Positions 33,773-43,175 of a DNA stretch of 64,000 nucleotides are shown piece by piece. Within the stretch, counting starts at the first letter, position 1. Each line of letters opens with the position of its first letter. Origin of the DNA: an uncultured Veillonellaceae bacterium (GTDB taxonomy: Bacteria > Bacillota > Negativicutes > Selenomonadales > Selenomonadaceae); NCBI GenBank assembly GCA_900316275.1, contig ONCF01000068.1, forward strand, positions 21,991 through 85,990, in the 5' to 3' direction. Position numbers and translations under genes: made by a program. The notes beneath the pieces were generated by a model. That model searched no databases. It was not told the origin of the DNA and saw only the letters and a list, made by a program, of their open reading frames with translations.

Positions 33773-34900
33773 CTACTTTTGGATTATACTTATTAGCGCA
33801 TTTGCAATGGCCTCCGCGTCTTCCTCAGTATTATCTGCGCCAAAAGAAATGCGAATCGTACCCTTAGCATATTCACTTGGCACACGAATAGCCTCAATAA
33901 CATGGGAGACACGAGTGTTTACCGAATCGCATGCGGACCCCGTTGAAATGCAAATGCCTTTCAGATCCAGTCGGTGCAGCAGCATTTCGCCAGCAACACC
34001 TCTAAAGGAAAGATTTATATTGCCTGGAAGACAATTACTGCTACCGTTTCTTCTGTAATCAATGCCGGAAGACGATAGCCTTTTCAGAACAACCTGCTCC
34101 AATCGATGAAGCCTTCGTGTTATTGCTTCCATACGCTTGCAATTTTTCCGCAATGCAATGGCCATCGCCACAATGGCCGCCACATTTTCTGTGCCGGCAC
34201 GTTTGCCATACTCCTGCGCTCCTCCGTCTACCAAGGAGCAAAGCTCTACGCCCTTCCGAACATAAAGAAAGCCACTCCCCTTCATACCATTAAATTTATG
34301 GGCAGAAGCAGACAACATATCTACCCCCAACGTTTTTACGTCAACAGGAATATGGCCAACCGCCTGCACCGCATCTGTATGAAAAAGTGCACCATGCGCA
34401 TGTGCAATCTTAGCCAACTCTTCCACTGGTTCTATGGTCCCAATTTCATTGTTGGCCAACATGACAGAGACAAGTCTCGTATTGTTATCAATATGCTGTG
34501 CCAGATATTCCGGTTGTACGACACCCTCATCAGAAACTGGCAGATATGCTACTGGATACCCAAGGCGCCCTATAGCAGCACAGGCATTAAGCACCGCATG
34601 GTGCTCAATCTGGGATGTAATCGTAGTACGCTTGAATCCATCAGAAAAGGCTGCCTCTTTAATCACCCAGTTATCGCTCTCCGAGCCACCCGACGTGAAG
34701 TAGATTTCATCAGGCTCCGCACCAATACATGTGGCAATAATTTCACGCGCCTCAACAATACATTTCTTCACTAACCGCGAAAAAGCATAGGGTTGTGACG
34801 CGTTGCCATACTGCTCTATCAAAAATGGCTCCATCGCCGCAAATGCATCTACATCCAGTTTTGTTGTCGCTGCATTGTCAGCATAAATCCATCGTTTCAT
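33773..34900 (-). CDS. Cysteine desulfurase (DndA/IscS-like) of the BREX island
   Basis: 375 residues. PLP enzyme that takes sulfur from cysteine as a protein persulfide. YADNAATTKLD start, H101 in SQIEHHAVL, D176 in HTDAVQAVG, Schiff-base K202 in SASAHKFNGMKG and the sulfur-accepting C324 in ISTGSACDS. This is the group I IscS/NifS/DndA type, not SufS. Its position as last gene of the operon, nine bases after brxL, and its AT-richer composition mark it as part of the island. It most likely feeds sulfur to BrxP, as DndA does for DndC in phosphorothioation; that is inference. Confidence 0.9.
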   Translation of the reverse strand: MKRWIYADNAATTKLDVDAFAAMEPFLIEQYGNASQPYAFSRLVKKCIVEAREIIATCIGAEPDEIYFTSGGSESDNWVIKEAAFSDGFKRTTITSQIEHHAVLNACAAIGRLGYPVAYLPVSDEGVVQPEYLAQHIDNNTRLVSVMLANNEIGTIEPVEELAKIAHAHGALFHTDAVQAVGHIPVDVKTLGVDMLSASAHKFNGMKGSGFLYVRKGVELCSLVDGGAQEYGKRAGTENVAAIVAMAIALRKNCKRMEAITRRLHRLEQVVLKRLSSSGIDYRRNGSSNCLPGNINLSFRGVAGEMLLHRLDLKGICISTGSACDSVNTRVSHVIEAIRVPSEYAKGTIRISFGADNTEEDAEAIANALISIIQK

Positions 34901-34909
34901 AATGTATCC

Positions 34910-36355
34910 TTACTTGGCAAGGCCACGTGTAGAAATATCCGGAATGGTCTTACCCGCTTCTTTAGTGTCAACCAGTCCCATCTGCTCACGTATGATGCTA
35001 CGCATCGCTCTTGCTGGCTGTAAACAGTATTGGTCGAAGTCTTCAGTACTAATATCCTCCGCACTTTCCACATGCGGAAAAATCAGCTTCATAAATGCCG
35101 TACAAACTTTCCTGATGGCCTCTGTGTCCCTGGTGTCAGCCTTCGGTGGAATCGCCAGCAGTTCCTCAACAATATTCCGATAAGACGGTGTATTTCTCAA
35201 CTCATGCAGAATTGATGAGAAATATTCAGAATTAAGTGCCCAGCCATTTGCCTTCATATCATCATTCATTCGCGGCAGTTCCCAGCCCTTGATGAATCCA
35301 TGCAAGCGGTCCAGAAAAGGCGCCCTGTGGAAGGGTGCTGGAAGTTCCTCAAACATGTACGCGTGCTCATTCATGTTGCTACCGGTAATATTGCCTAAAA
35401 ACACGATGGCCGCATCTACATTGACCAGATGTCCATCATCTGCTTTAAAGCTCCCATTTTCCATAATCTGCTGTAGCGACGAATGCATTTCCGCATCCTT
35501 CATATAATCCGCTTCGCGGATTTCATCCAGTGCCACATAGTCCTTATAGGCTACAACGCCTTCCCTTTTACTTGTCTTGTTATAAATCAGCTGAGCTCTC
35601 GTGGACTTACCGGAAACCAGCCAGCCAAAACGGCTTATCTGTCCGAATAGATACGATTTACCTGTTCCCGGAGGGGCAAGCTCAATTATGTTTAGGTTCT
35701 TCTCCACGAACGGAAGCAGGCGCTGCAAAAAGGTGAGCCTTTGCTCGCTACTGGCAAATCCGCGGTAATTATAATCTGCAGCAGAAATCAGCACATTAAG
35801 CCACTCATCTGTTGTAAAACTGCGTCGGCCTTCTTTATATTCCTCAAGGTCAACAATATAAGGACAAAATGGTTTATAGTCTGTCATCTCAATGAAGCCT
35901 GTTGCATTTTTCTTGGAGAAATCCTGCATCCAGGTAAGCTCAATGATGCCCCAGTTTTCGCTTTCCTTGAGCAACGTATCCTGCCATTTCTCTATTACGC
36001 GTTTTTCAATAACACCGCCGGCACCTGACTTCGCATCACCAAAATCTGGCATATCGAATTTCGTGTTACCACTCTTAATATCTACTGAAACACGTATCCG
36101 CGCCAATATGGTCACATTTTCCCCATTCGTCAGCTGGAATTTTATGTATTCAAAGTCATCTTTGTTTGGCACATACCGCTTAAGATAATTTTGCACTCTC
36201 TCAGTATCTATCTCTCCAGCATCATCGGAAAACTTCATGACAATCCAGTCGCGCATGAAAGATGGCAGCCTAAGGTCCTTAAAAAAGCCTGCACGCTGCG
36301 GGCTTTTCAGCACTACCATGTCAGCAAATACATCTCTCAGTTTATCTTCTTCCAT
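34910..36355 (-). CDS. brxL: BrxL-like AAA+ ATPase without a visible Lon protease domain
   Basis: 481 residues. The N-terminal region (1-200) is of BrxL type (LPSFMRDWIVMKF). Walker A APPGTGKSYLFG is at 227-238, followed by SGKSTRAQLIYN and Walker B VALDEI (274-279); then an FLGNITGSN sensor region and an R-rich LDRLHGFIKGWELPR arginine-finger stretch. Family members I know are near 680 residues with a C-terminal S16-like domain; here the chain ends about 110 residues after the AAA+ core and no Ser-Lys dyad motif is seen. GGGAG seven bases before the ATG. Confidence 0.83.
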   Translation of the reverse strand: MEEDKLRDVFADMVVLKSPQRAGFFKDLRLPSFMRDWIVMKFSDDAGEIDTERVQNYLKRYVPNKDDFEYIKFQLTNGENVTILARIRVSVDIKSGNTKFDMPDFGDAKSGAGGVIEKRVIEKWQDTLLKESENWGIIELTWMQDFSKKNATGFIEMTDYKPFCPYIVDLEEYKEGRRSFTTDEWLNVLISAADYNYRGFASSEQRLTFLQRLLPFVEKNLNIIELAPPGTGKSYLFGQISRFGWLVSGKSTRAQLIYNKTSKREGVVAYKDYVALDEIREADYMKDAEMHSSLQQIMENGSFKADDGHLVNVDAAIVFLGNITGSNMNEHAYMFEELPAPFHRAPFLDRLHGFIKGWELPRMNDDMKANGWALNSEYFSSILHELRNTPSYRNIVEELLAIPPKADTRDTEAIRKVCTAFMKLIFPHVESAEDISTEDFDQYCLQPARAMRSIIREQMGLVDTKEAGKTIPDISTRGLAK

Positions 36356-36367
36356 AAAGGCTCTCCC

Positions 36368-36565
36368 TTATAAAAATAGCGTACAACCCTGCTCCTTGAA
36401 TTCGCTAATCTTAATTTTCAGGTCGTCCACCTCACAGCCAAAATATTCAGCCATGCATTGAATACAGTAAAATTCTTCTGTGTCAACATCAATCAGTTTC
36501 TGCGCCAAGGCTACTTCATCCTTGGTAAGTTTTTTCCCGCACTCACAGCATAGTTTTTTCCTCAC
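36368..36565 (-). CDS. 65-residue zinc-ribbon protein of the BREX island
   Basis: Starts at GTG 36565, overlapping the pglZ stop by four bases (GTGA); GGAGG lies about ten bases upstream. A longer in-frame reading to 36694 lies wholly inside pglZ and is not needed. Two Cys pairs (LCCECGKK near residues 5-8 and FYCIQCMAEYFGC near 35-46) make a treble-clef or zinc-ribbon site, followed by an acidic helix. No known BREX core protein of this size comes to mind. Translational coupling suggests it acts with PglZ or BrxL. Confidence 0.75.
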   Translation of the reverse strand: MRKKLCCECGKKLTKDEVALAQKLIDVDTEEFYCIQCMAEYFGCEVDDLKIKISEFKEQGCTLFL

Positions 36566-38925
36566 GGCAAATCTCCCTCCCCGCCGCCTAGTGCTGGCTT
36601 GATGGTCACGTCTGATACTGAAACAATCATATTGTTTGCGAACATCTGTGGCGAATATGTACCGGGGGTTATCCCCGAGAACTCCGCAACCCATCGCGTA
36701 TTGTCTTCAGTATGATTTACCACTCCATCTATGCCTGCCAACCTGACCTGCAAACTACTAACCGGTTTGCTGAAGCGTACACAGAGCTGAACTTTTTTTC
36801 TTGAGATTTTCACCGTAGGCTTTTCCCAATTTGCGGTTAAAGGTATTTTTTTATTGCTGTCCAATACAAGAATGGGCACCAGCATTTCCTCAGGTGAAGC
36901 GCCACCGTGAACCTCTCCATATATAGCATTTTCATCGTCCGCCCCCGCGGCAAAACCAGACTGCGTGAAATGATCATAATTAGTAAAAACAGCATATTGC
37001 TTACCGTCATTCGCCTTGGCAATACTCATCGTGGCCAAAGGTAGCTGTCCAGTCTGTTTCCATTCGCAATATCTTCCGTGACTATATACCTTCACGTCTC
37101 GGTCAACATCAAAACCGTCACGCTTATGGAAAAATCTCGCAGCTAAGCGGCTAGTACCATGGTCACCTGTAACAATAACCCTGTGATACCTCTCCATCAT
37201 TTTAGAGACTTCCTCATAAACAGATGAAACGAACTCTAGCTGTTCTTCGATGCAAGTATAATAATCCGGTTCATCTACTACGCCCCTATGCGCCAGTTTA
37301 TCAAGCTTGTCAACTTTTTCATATGGGACCCCCATAACACTCCACTGATCATTGTATTTAGTCTCCGTGGGCAGGTTAGCCTGCCCTATAGTTATGCATT
37401 TTACCGTAACATCACAATTTCTAGTGATCCCCCATCGCAATAACGGGAGCCATTCAACGCCTAGCGCATCCACCCACAAGATTGCGGTATCCGCGTCAAT
37501 ATAATCGGATAAAATGGCATACCGCATTTCATAAGTATCCGTATCAATTCCACTGAAATATGCTGACTCATCTTCCGGTAAAATATTGGCCAGCTTATAT
37601 GATTTATATCGCTCCATGTAGAGCTTGATATCATCATCCAGGCCCACATCTTTATCACGAAGATAATAATAGAGTTCTGGATAGACAGCTGCCAATTTTT
37701 CACAAGACAACACCTGCGTGTAATCAGACCGCATCCACTTGCCCACCATTCTTAACAAGTAGACACGCTCCCCACGTTCCTTTCCTTGCATGAACTCAAG
37801 TCTGTTTTCATAATCAGGGATAGTATCCAGTTCCTTAAAAAATCTTGGTCCCGGCTTTAGTCCCATGACCTTAGCTAGCGTTTTGTACTCGCTGACCCAT
37901 TCTGGCTTGTCATACCCGACCTTAAAAATCTCCAACATTATTGTTTTAGGAATATCCGCTAAGCTAGCTACACAGGCAAAGCAATGGCATAAATACGTGG
38001 AATTCGGATGTAACTCAAGCCATAAGTAGACGGCTTGTTTGTGGCTATCGGGTATATTTTCCCACTTCGCCATGACATCAGCACCATTAAATGACGAAAC
38101 GTTCAGAATGCCTAACAATGCCGCATCCAAATTCTCGCGCCCATGTTTAAGGTTATAGTCAAACAGAACACTTTGCAAATTGCTGGGACAGTTCTCTGAT
38201 GTTAAAACATCTGCTCCGTGTAGATGTTCCTTAATAAAGGCCAACATATTATCAATCACATTGATAGAAATATTACCGTCCGTCGTATCCACACAATTTG
38301 CACGTTTGGTGATTAGTACAAAGTCCGTTTTATTCGGTGCCGGATTGAGCCAATATTCGAACCACGCTTGCAGACCTTTTTTCAAATCGTCATACACAGC
38401 TTCCAGACTCGATATGTACTTATCGAACTTTCCAGAAAAAACAAGTAGGCTTAATTTCTGTTCTTCTGACTCGGGAGCGGAGCAATCAAAGAAGAAATCC
38501 TCCTGTCTCAAATCGCCTGTGAGGTTCATGGCTTTATCAAACCATTTGGCTTCACAGCCCCATAACGGGATAATAATCCTGCCCGTACTGCTTGCAGGGG
38601 CCTGATAAGCCCAAAGGGTAGCAAAACGGCGGTCTGAAATCTCATTTTGGGCAAACAAGCGCAGATATTCACTAACACCAGTGAGTATGAGCCATTTATC
38701 TTGAAATTTTGCAGCCTTCAAATTTTCATACCTAGGCATGATATCAGTATTGGCAAACAAGTCCGACATAGGAACGAAACTAATATCACTTATTTTTTTT
38801 AGTTCTGAAATAAGCTCACAATACTCGGGTATATTTTTTACCATGATGGCGCGGCAGGGGAAACGGGAAGCGACAGCATTCTGCTGTTCCTTCTGCAGCT
38901 TTGACACAACTTCCTGTATTGTCAT
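36562..38925 (-). CDS. pglZ: PglZ-domain alkaline-phosphatase-like protein (BREX type 4)
   Basis: 787 residues from the ATG at 38925, chosen for AAGGGG eight bases upstream; the ATG at 38943, which overlaps the brxC stop as TAATG, is the alternative. N-terminal helical region of about 480 residues, then the PglZ core: ILWVDALGVEWLPLL (metal-binding Asp), VIVTGDHGTSRLAARFF, FTNYDHFTQSG and EVHGGASPEEMLVPILV. The C-terminal 90 residues form a beta-sandwich-like tail. PglZ is the hallmark component of all BREX/Pgl systems; its phosphatase-superfamily fold suggests nuclease or phosphodiesterase chemistry. Confidence 0.88.
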   Translation of the reverse strand: MTIQEVVSKLQKEQQNAVASRFPCRAIMVKNIPEYCELISELKKISDISFVPMSDLFANTDIMPRYENLKAAKFQDKWLILTGVSEYLRLFAQNEISDRRFATLWAYQAPASSTGRIIIPLWGCEAKWFDKAMNLTGDLRQEDFFFDCSAPESEEQKLSLLVFSGKFDKYISSLEAVYDDLKKGLQAWFEYWLNPAPNKTDFVLITKRANCVDTTDGNISINVIDNMLAFIKEHLHGADVLTSENCPSNLQSVLFDYNLKHGRENLDAALLGILNVSSFNGADVMAKWENIPDSHKQAVYLWLELHPNSTYLCHCFACVASLADIPKTIMLEIFKVGYDKPEWVSEYKTLAKVMGLKPGPRFFKELDTIPDYENRLEFMQGKERGERVYLLRMVGKWMRSDYTQVLSCEKLAAVYPELYYYLRDKDVGLDDDIKLYMERYKSYKLANILPEDESAYFSGIDTDTYEMRYAILSDYIDADTAILWVDALGVEWLPLLRWGITRNCDVTVKCITIGQANLPTETKYNDQWSVMGVPYEKVDKLDKLAHRGVVDEPDYYTCIEEQLEFVSSVYEEVSKMMERYHRVIVTGDHGTSRLAARFFHKRDGFDVDRDVKVYSHGRYCEWKQTGQLPLATMSIAKANDGKQYAVFTNYDHFTQSGFAAGADDENAIYGEVHGGASPEEMLVPILVLDSNKKIPLTANWEKPTVKISRKKVQLCVRFSKPVSSLQVRLAGIDGVVNHTEDNTRWVAEFSGITPGTYSPQMFANNMIVSVSDVTIKPALGGGEGDLP

Positions 38926-38942
38926 TTTGTCTTCCCCTTCCA

Positions 38943-41900
38943 TTATTCGACAAAGTCATCACAATACTCTGGGTGTGCATCAAGGAAGGCTGCCACGCGT
39001 TCCTTCAGCATATCCGCTTGCATATCGCGTATATTGTTTTTCGTCTCGGCCAGTTTCTCCCGCTTGGCTTTTTCCTGCATTGCCTGCTTAAGTAAGCTCT
39101 GCAACGTTCTTAGGCCAGAAACGTTCCATTTGCTCATATCACTGCCAAGCTTCATTTTAGCGGTGGCAATAATAGCATCATGCTTATCATGCCAAATATC
39201 CAAATATTCACTGCCTACCGTAGCCAGGAACGCCGTCTCAATTTTGTCTCTGTCGTTTAATATAGAACTATCTATATTACGCAGCGCTTGTATTGCGTTA
39301 ACCACCAAACTATCCGCTACGAGATTTTCGTTTTGCACCTCAAGCAACGTAGATAAAGGCTTTTGCAATTCAGGCGGAATAATCCACAGCAATGGCACTT
39401 CAAAGGTATTACACCATTCTCTTACGGAATCAATGCCTGTCTGCGATTTCCATATTTCTTTAAGCGTTACCTTATTGCGGGCATATTTAATTTTGCCCAC
39501 TTGCATCTTTAGTTCTTTATCGAATTGCGTAAGCGTTGCATCGCAACGCATATCCTTCAAGCCGCTATATATGGTGCCAAGCTCATCCGAAGTGCATTCA
39601 ATCTGTCTCTTGGCTAGAATATCGCTGAGTACGGACTTGCCATCCTCCAGGCAGTCCTTGGCATATGTCCCATACTCTTCAAGCACGGATATGTCAGACT
39701 CTCTTTCCTCTGACGTTAAATACGCCGCGCGCCCTTGCGACACCTTGTACAAGACTTTCAGCGTCGGATACCAGGCAAGTTGCAACTGCTCAATGGCAGC
39801 CATGGGAATACGCAAATATTTGAACAGATTGGCAAGGTCCCTTTGCGCCGCTTCCAGACTATGATAAGCCTTTTTCTGTACATGTCCAATTGCTTCCAGA
39901 TATTTGTAATCGCCTACAATATCAAACAGCTTATCTTTGACTTGTTCCTCTGTCCAGGTATAGATTGCTCCCTGCATTACCGAATGTAGTTTATCGCTCA
40001 GTTCCTCCGGCTGAACGCTCAGTCGGGTAGCGATATCCTGCAAATCTGGCGAAACACTGAAAAGGAATGTCCTGAAGGCTGCCGCCATGGTGTTTTTATC
40101 CTGAAAAGCTTGAGCAAGGACAAGGCGGATTTTTCCTTTGCCTTTCATCAGTTGCAACACATTGCTCATAGCCGTCTCAATATCACCCTCTTGGGTAATA
40201 AAGACCTGAATGTTATCAATAACATTTTCTGCAACACTGCGCAAATCTTCGCTTGTCCATGACTCGGCAGGCAGGTATTTCAAAACCCAGAAAGGAGCAC
40301 CACTTTTAGTAACTGCTTCACGCGTATTATGATATCCAGTTGTCTGCTCAGCGAGCTGCGCTACGGTAAGGTTGAAAATCTTCTCCAGGTAGGGGCTGAA
40401 GTTCTGCCAGGTGATAGAGCCAGCGGATAGATAGTCCGTCGTCATTCTGCCTTTACATATGTCAACGACCATCTTGCCTATGGTCGTTTCGGTAAGAATT
40501 TGTGGCGACTGTGCGCTATCCGTCCAAGTAAATTTGTTATTTTTATAACAAGAGAAAACATACCCGAGCAAAACGCCACAGGCGATTGTATCATAATATC
40601 CATAGGGAGCCTTCTGTAGAGTAGTCCACAAATCGCCAAGATTTACTCTGTAGCCTGATTCCATTTCCCCTTTTATCAGTTTAGCCAGCTCAGCTACACT
40701 GTTGACCGCTTTACTTCCCTGTGCACCAGTCATAGCATCTATTGTCGCCAGATCTAGCATCCCTACGGTCTGCAGCGCATTTAATACGTTTTTGACCTGA
40801 GCATTTTTGCTATTACGCTGGACACCAGCAAGGGGCGCGCCTTCGTTGCAGGGTTTGTACGCAGTATTGGTAACAATAATGTTTTCCGGAGCATATGGGA
40901 AAATAACGTCCAACACACCTGTGCGGATAGTTTTGCGCAATTGAGCCATGCCATATTGATTGTTCCATACCTGACTACCGTTATAGGCAATCATCTTACT
41001 GCCACTAACCGCACTGCCAACCCAGGTTACCAAAATTTTGTTGGCTTCCATGGTGTATTCATTGGCCGAGCCGGTATGCCCCGACACGCTTGCCATCTCC
41101 TGCTTGGTGATAGCAGTCAGCCAAGCTTTTCTCTTTTTATCAGTAAAGGCTTCTTTAATCAGTGCAATTGTAAGCCGTGGTTCTTGTGCTGCAACTGCCT
41201 TTTGTTGTAACGTCGACTGAATGGCGACCGCCTGCGCGTCACTATTAACGGCAACCAAAAGCAGGCCCAACTTGTACGGATACCGTTCCAGCTCCTTCCT
41301 TACCTCTGCCAGGCGCGCATTGATAGAGTTCGTCTCCGCACAGCAAACAGCAACCCTCATCCGCCTGCTTACAGCGTCATTTTCATCCATGGCGCGTTTC
41401 TCAAATTCCTTGGCAAAGGCCCCGTCTTTGGAGAACATCATATAGCGGCTATACTTTTTGTCGTTGCTCGCTAAATGCGCCTCAAATTCGGTGCCGGACG
41501 CAGTATTAAAGGGAAGTTGTAAGCGTACGTTACCACGCGCATCTTTTTCCAAGACGAGGATTTTACTGTCCTGCATGGATACGAGCAGGTCATGCACATG
41601 TTCCTTCTTCATGACGCCGGCCAGGCAGTTATCAAGACATTCCTCCGTTGCCGAAATGCCGTCACTGGTCTTCTTCCCGATGAAAAATCCCTTAGTAGAT
41701 GACATCAAAGCCATCAAGAGCAGTGCCGTCTTAAAGACACGATAGGCATTCTCATCGCCCTCCACCAGATTCTTGCTCTCCTCGAAATGGCGAATATACT
41801 CCGGTACCTTCGTTTCCTTGTCCGAAAAATCACTCTCGCGGGTGAAAAAATAATCCCATAACCAGTCCGGCGTAAGCCAATCTGCCTGGTCATCCGGCCC

Positions 41901-43160
41901 ATACTTGTTGATGTAACCGACAAAGCCAAGGTCTGCCGTCGCCTGGTCCTTCATGAAACGGAACATAGTACGTTGAGACGCCGCATAGTTCTCCGCAACG
42001 CGGGAAAGCAGTTTGATGGTCATGGGATGCATCGGACATAGATGTTCTATCTGCGCCGTGATTTTCCCATCCAAGGGGTCGATGTCAGGCAGGAAAGGAT
42101 GAATATTCTTAACCACCGCCTTGCGTGCTTCATCCCAATGGTCCGTCATGCCATTACGAATGGATATAGAGCCTGCAATCAAATCATAAGCCGCATCGGC
42201 GCTGACATGGAACTCTACCTGATGAAAACGATGCGTTATCAGCTGATAGCGGTCGTTCGTCAGGTTCTGAATCATTTCCTGAGACTTATGAACAATAAAC
42301 ATCCAATAAAGCGGCTTAACCTTGGAAAATTCGGATAACTGCTGCAGGATGGTAATATTCTCACTGTGAATGATATATTCCGTGAACTCATCCCAGATGA
42401 AGAAGATGCCAGATTTATCCAAGTGGTTATTTTCGATAACCGCGCTGACCCATTTCTCGAACGTCGCGAGACTATCCACCAGTCCCCAATTATTTTTACG
42501 GATAACCTCCGCGGTTCTCTGCAAAGCCTTGAGGTCACCGGCATCAATAGCCTCCTGCAATTCCTCCACCGTGGCATAATCATTGCCCAGCAGGGTCGTT
42601 TCAAGGATATGTTCCCAATTATAGAGTGGGCTGTGCACCTGCGTCTTGACCGCATCTGCCAACGAAGCATCCGCATAATCCGCCTGGTCGCCGAATTTCG
42701 CTGCCAGCGCTTCACGGATTGCATTTTCTGCCTCCATTAGGATAGCGTTACCATTGAGCAGACCCGTGCAGCCGGTTTTCCAAATAACCAGGAAGTCTCC
42801 GCCCTTGTTCCGGCATTTCATAAAACGATTGCGATAAGCTGAAAGGCGGCTATTTGTAGACAGATACTCATCGATAACGGACGGGGCATCTTCAAGCAAA
42901 TGCTTGACCAGAATCGCAGCATAGCTCTTGCCTGTACCATAGGTACCATGCACCCAAAAGGAGCGCCGCAGGTCGTTCCCCTCACGGTCCACGCCTTCAT
43001 GGTTCAGCGATTGACAGAGAGCCTCCATCAGGTTCTCCATATCGTCGCCGACAATATATTCACGCCACAGGTTCTTGTTACGACTATCGGAGCCAATGTC
43101 GACCACGGATTCGAACGTCGGGCTTATTTCAAGGTAATCACTATACTTTTTACTCAACAT
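38943..43160 (-). CDS. brxC: BrxC-like large P-loop ATPase
   Basis: 1405 residues. Walker A HGTYGTGKSYAA is at 71-82 and Walker B GIFFIWDEFTEYI at 251-263. The remaining 1100 residues are mostly helical and include a long C-terminal charged coiled-coil region near 1370. DUF499/BrxC-type ATPases of this size are the second hallmark of BREX. ATG with GGAGG nine bases upstream. The gene lies 15 bases after brxP. Confidence 0.87.
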   Translation of the reverse strand: MLSKKYSDYLEISPTFESVVDIGSDSRNKNLWREYIVGDDMENLMEALCQSLNHEGVDREGNDLRRSFWVHGTYGTGKSYAAILVKHLLEDAPSVIDEYLSTNSRLSAYRNRFMKCRNKGGDFLVIWKTGCTGLLNGNAILMEAENAIREALAAKFGDQADYADASLADAVKTQVHSPLYNWEHILETTLLGNDYATVEELQEAIDAGDLKALQRTAEVIRKNNWGLVDSLATFEKWVSAVIENNHLDKSGIFFIWDEFTEYIIHSENITILQQLSEFSKVKPLYWMFIVHKSQEMIQNLTNDRYQLITHRFHQVEFHVSADAAYDLIAGSISIRNGMTDHWDEARKAVVKNIHPFLPDIDPLDGKITAQIEHLCPMHPMTIKLLSRVAENYAASQRTMFRFMKDQATADLGFVGYINKYGPDDQADWLTPDWLWDYFFTRESDFSDKETKVPEYIRHFEESKNLVEGDENAYRVFKTALLLMALMSSTKGFFIGKKTSDGISATEECLDNCLAGVMKKEHVHDLLVSMQDSKILVLEKDARGNVRLQLPFNTASGTEFEAHLASNDKKYSRYMMFSKDGAFAKEFEKRAMDENDAVSRRMRVAVCCAETNSINARLAEVRKELERYPYKLGLLLVAVNSDAQAVAIQSTLQQKAVAAQEPRLTIALIKEAFTDKKRKAWLTAITKQEMASVSGHTGSANEYTMEANKILVTWVGSAVSGSKMIAYNGSQVWNNQYGMAQLRKTIRTGVLDVIFPYAPENIIVTNTAYKPCNEGAPLAGVQRNSKNAQVKNVLNALQTVGMLDLATIDAMTGAQGSKAVNSVAELAKLIKGEMESGYRVNLGDLWTTLQKAPYGYYDTIACGVLLGYVFSCYKNNKFTWTDSAQSPQILTETTIGKMVVDICKGRMTTDYLSAGSITWQNFSPYLEKIFNLTVAQLAEQTTGYHNTREAVTKSGAPFWVLKYLPAESWTSEDLRSVAENVIDNIQVFITQEGDIETAMSNVLQLMKGKGKIRLVLAQAFQDKNTMAAAFRTFLFSVSPDLQDIATRLSVQPEELSDKLHSVMQGAIYTWTEEQVKDKLFDIVGDYKYLEAIGHVQKKAYHSLEAAQRDLANLFKYLRIPMAAIEQLQLAWYPTLKVLYKVSQGRAAYLTSEERESDISVLEEYGTYAKDCLEDGKSVLSDILAKRQIECTSDELGTIYSGLKDMRCDATLTQFDKELKMQVGKIKYARNKVTLKEIWKSQTGIDSVREWCNTFEVPLLWIIPPELQKPLSTLLEVQNENLVADSLVVNAIQALRNIDSSILNDRDKIETAFLATVGSEYLDIWHDKHDAIIATAKMKLGSDMSKWNVSGLRTLQSLLKQAMQEKAKREKLAETKNNIRDMQADMLKERVAAFLDAHPEYCDDFVE

Positions 43161-43175
43161 GGCTTTGCGCCTCCG

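Noticed and set aside
36566..36694. Upstream extension of the zinc-ribbon gene to 108 codons
   Set aside because: The extra 43 codons lie inside pglZ in another frame and have no ribosome site; the GTG at 36565 has one.
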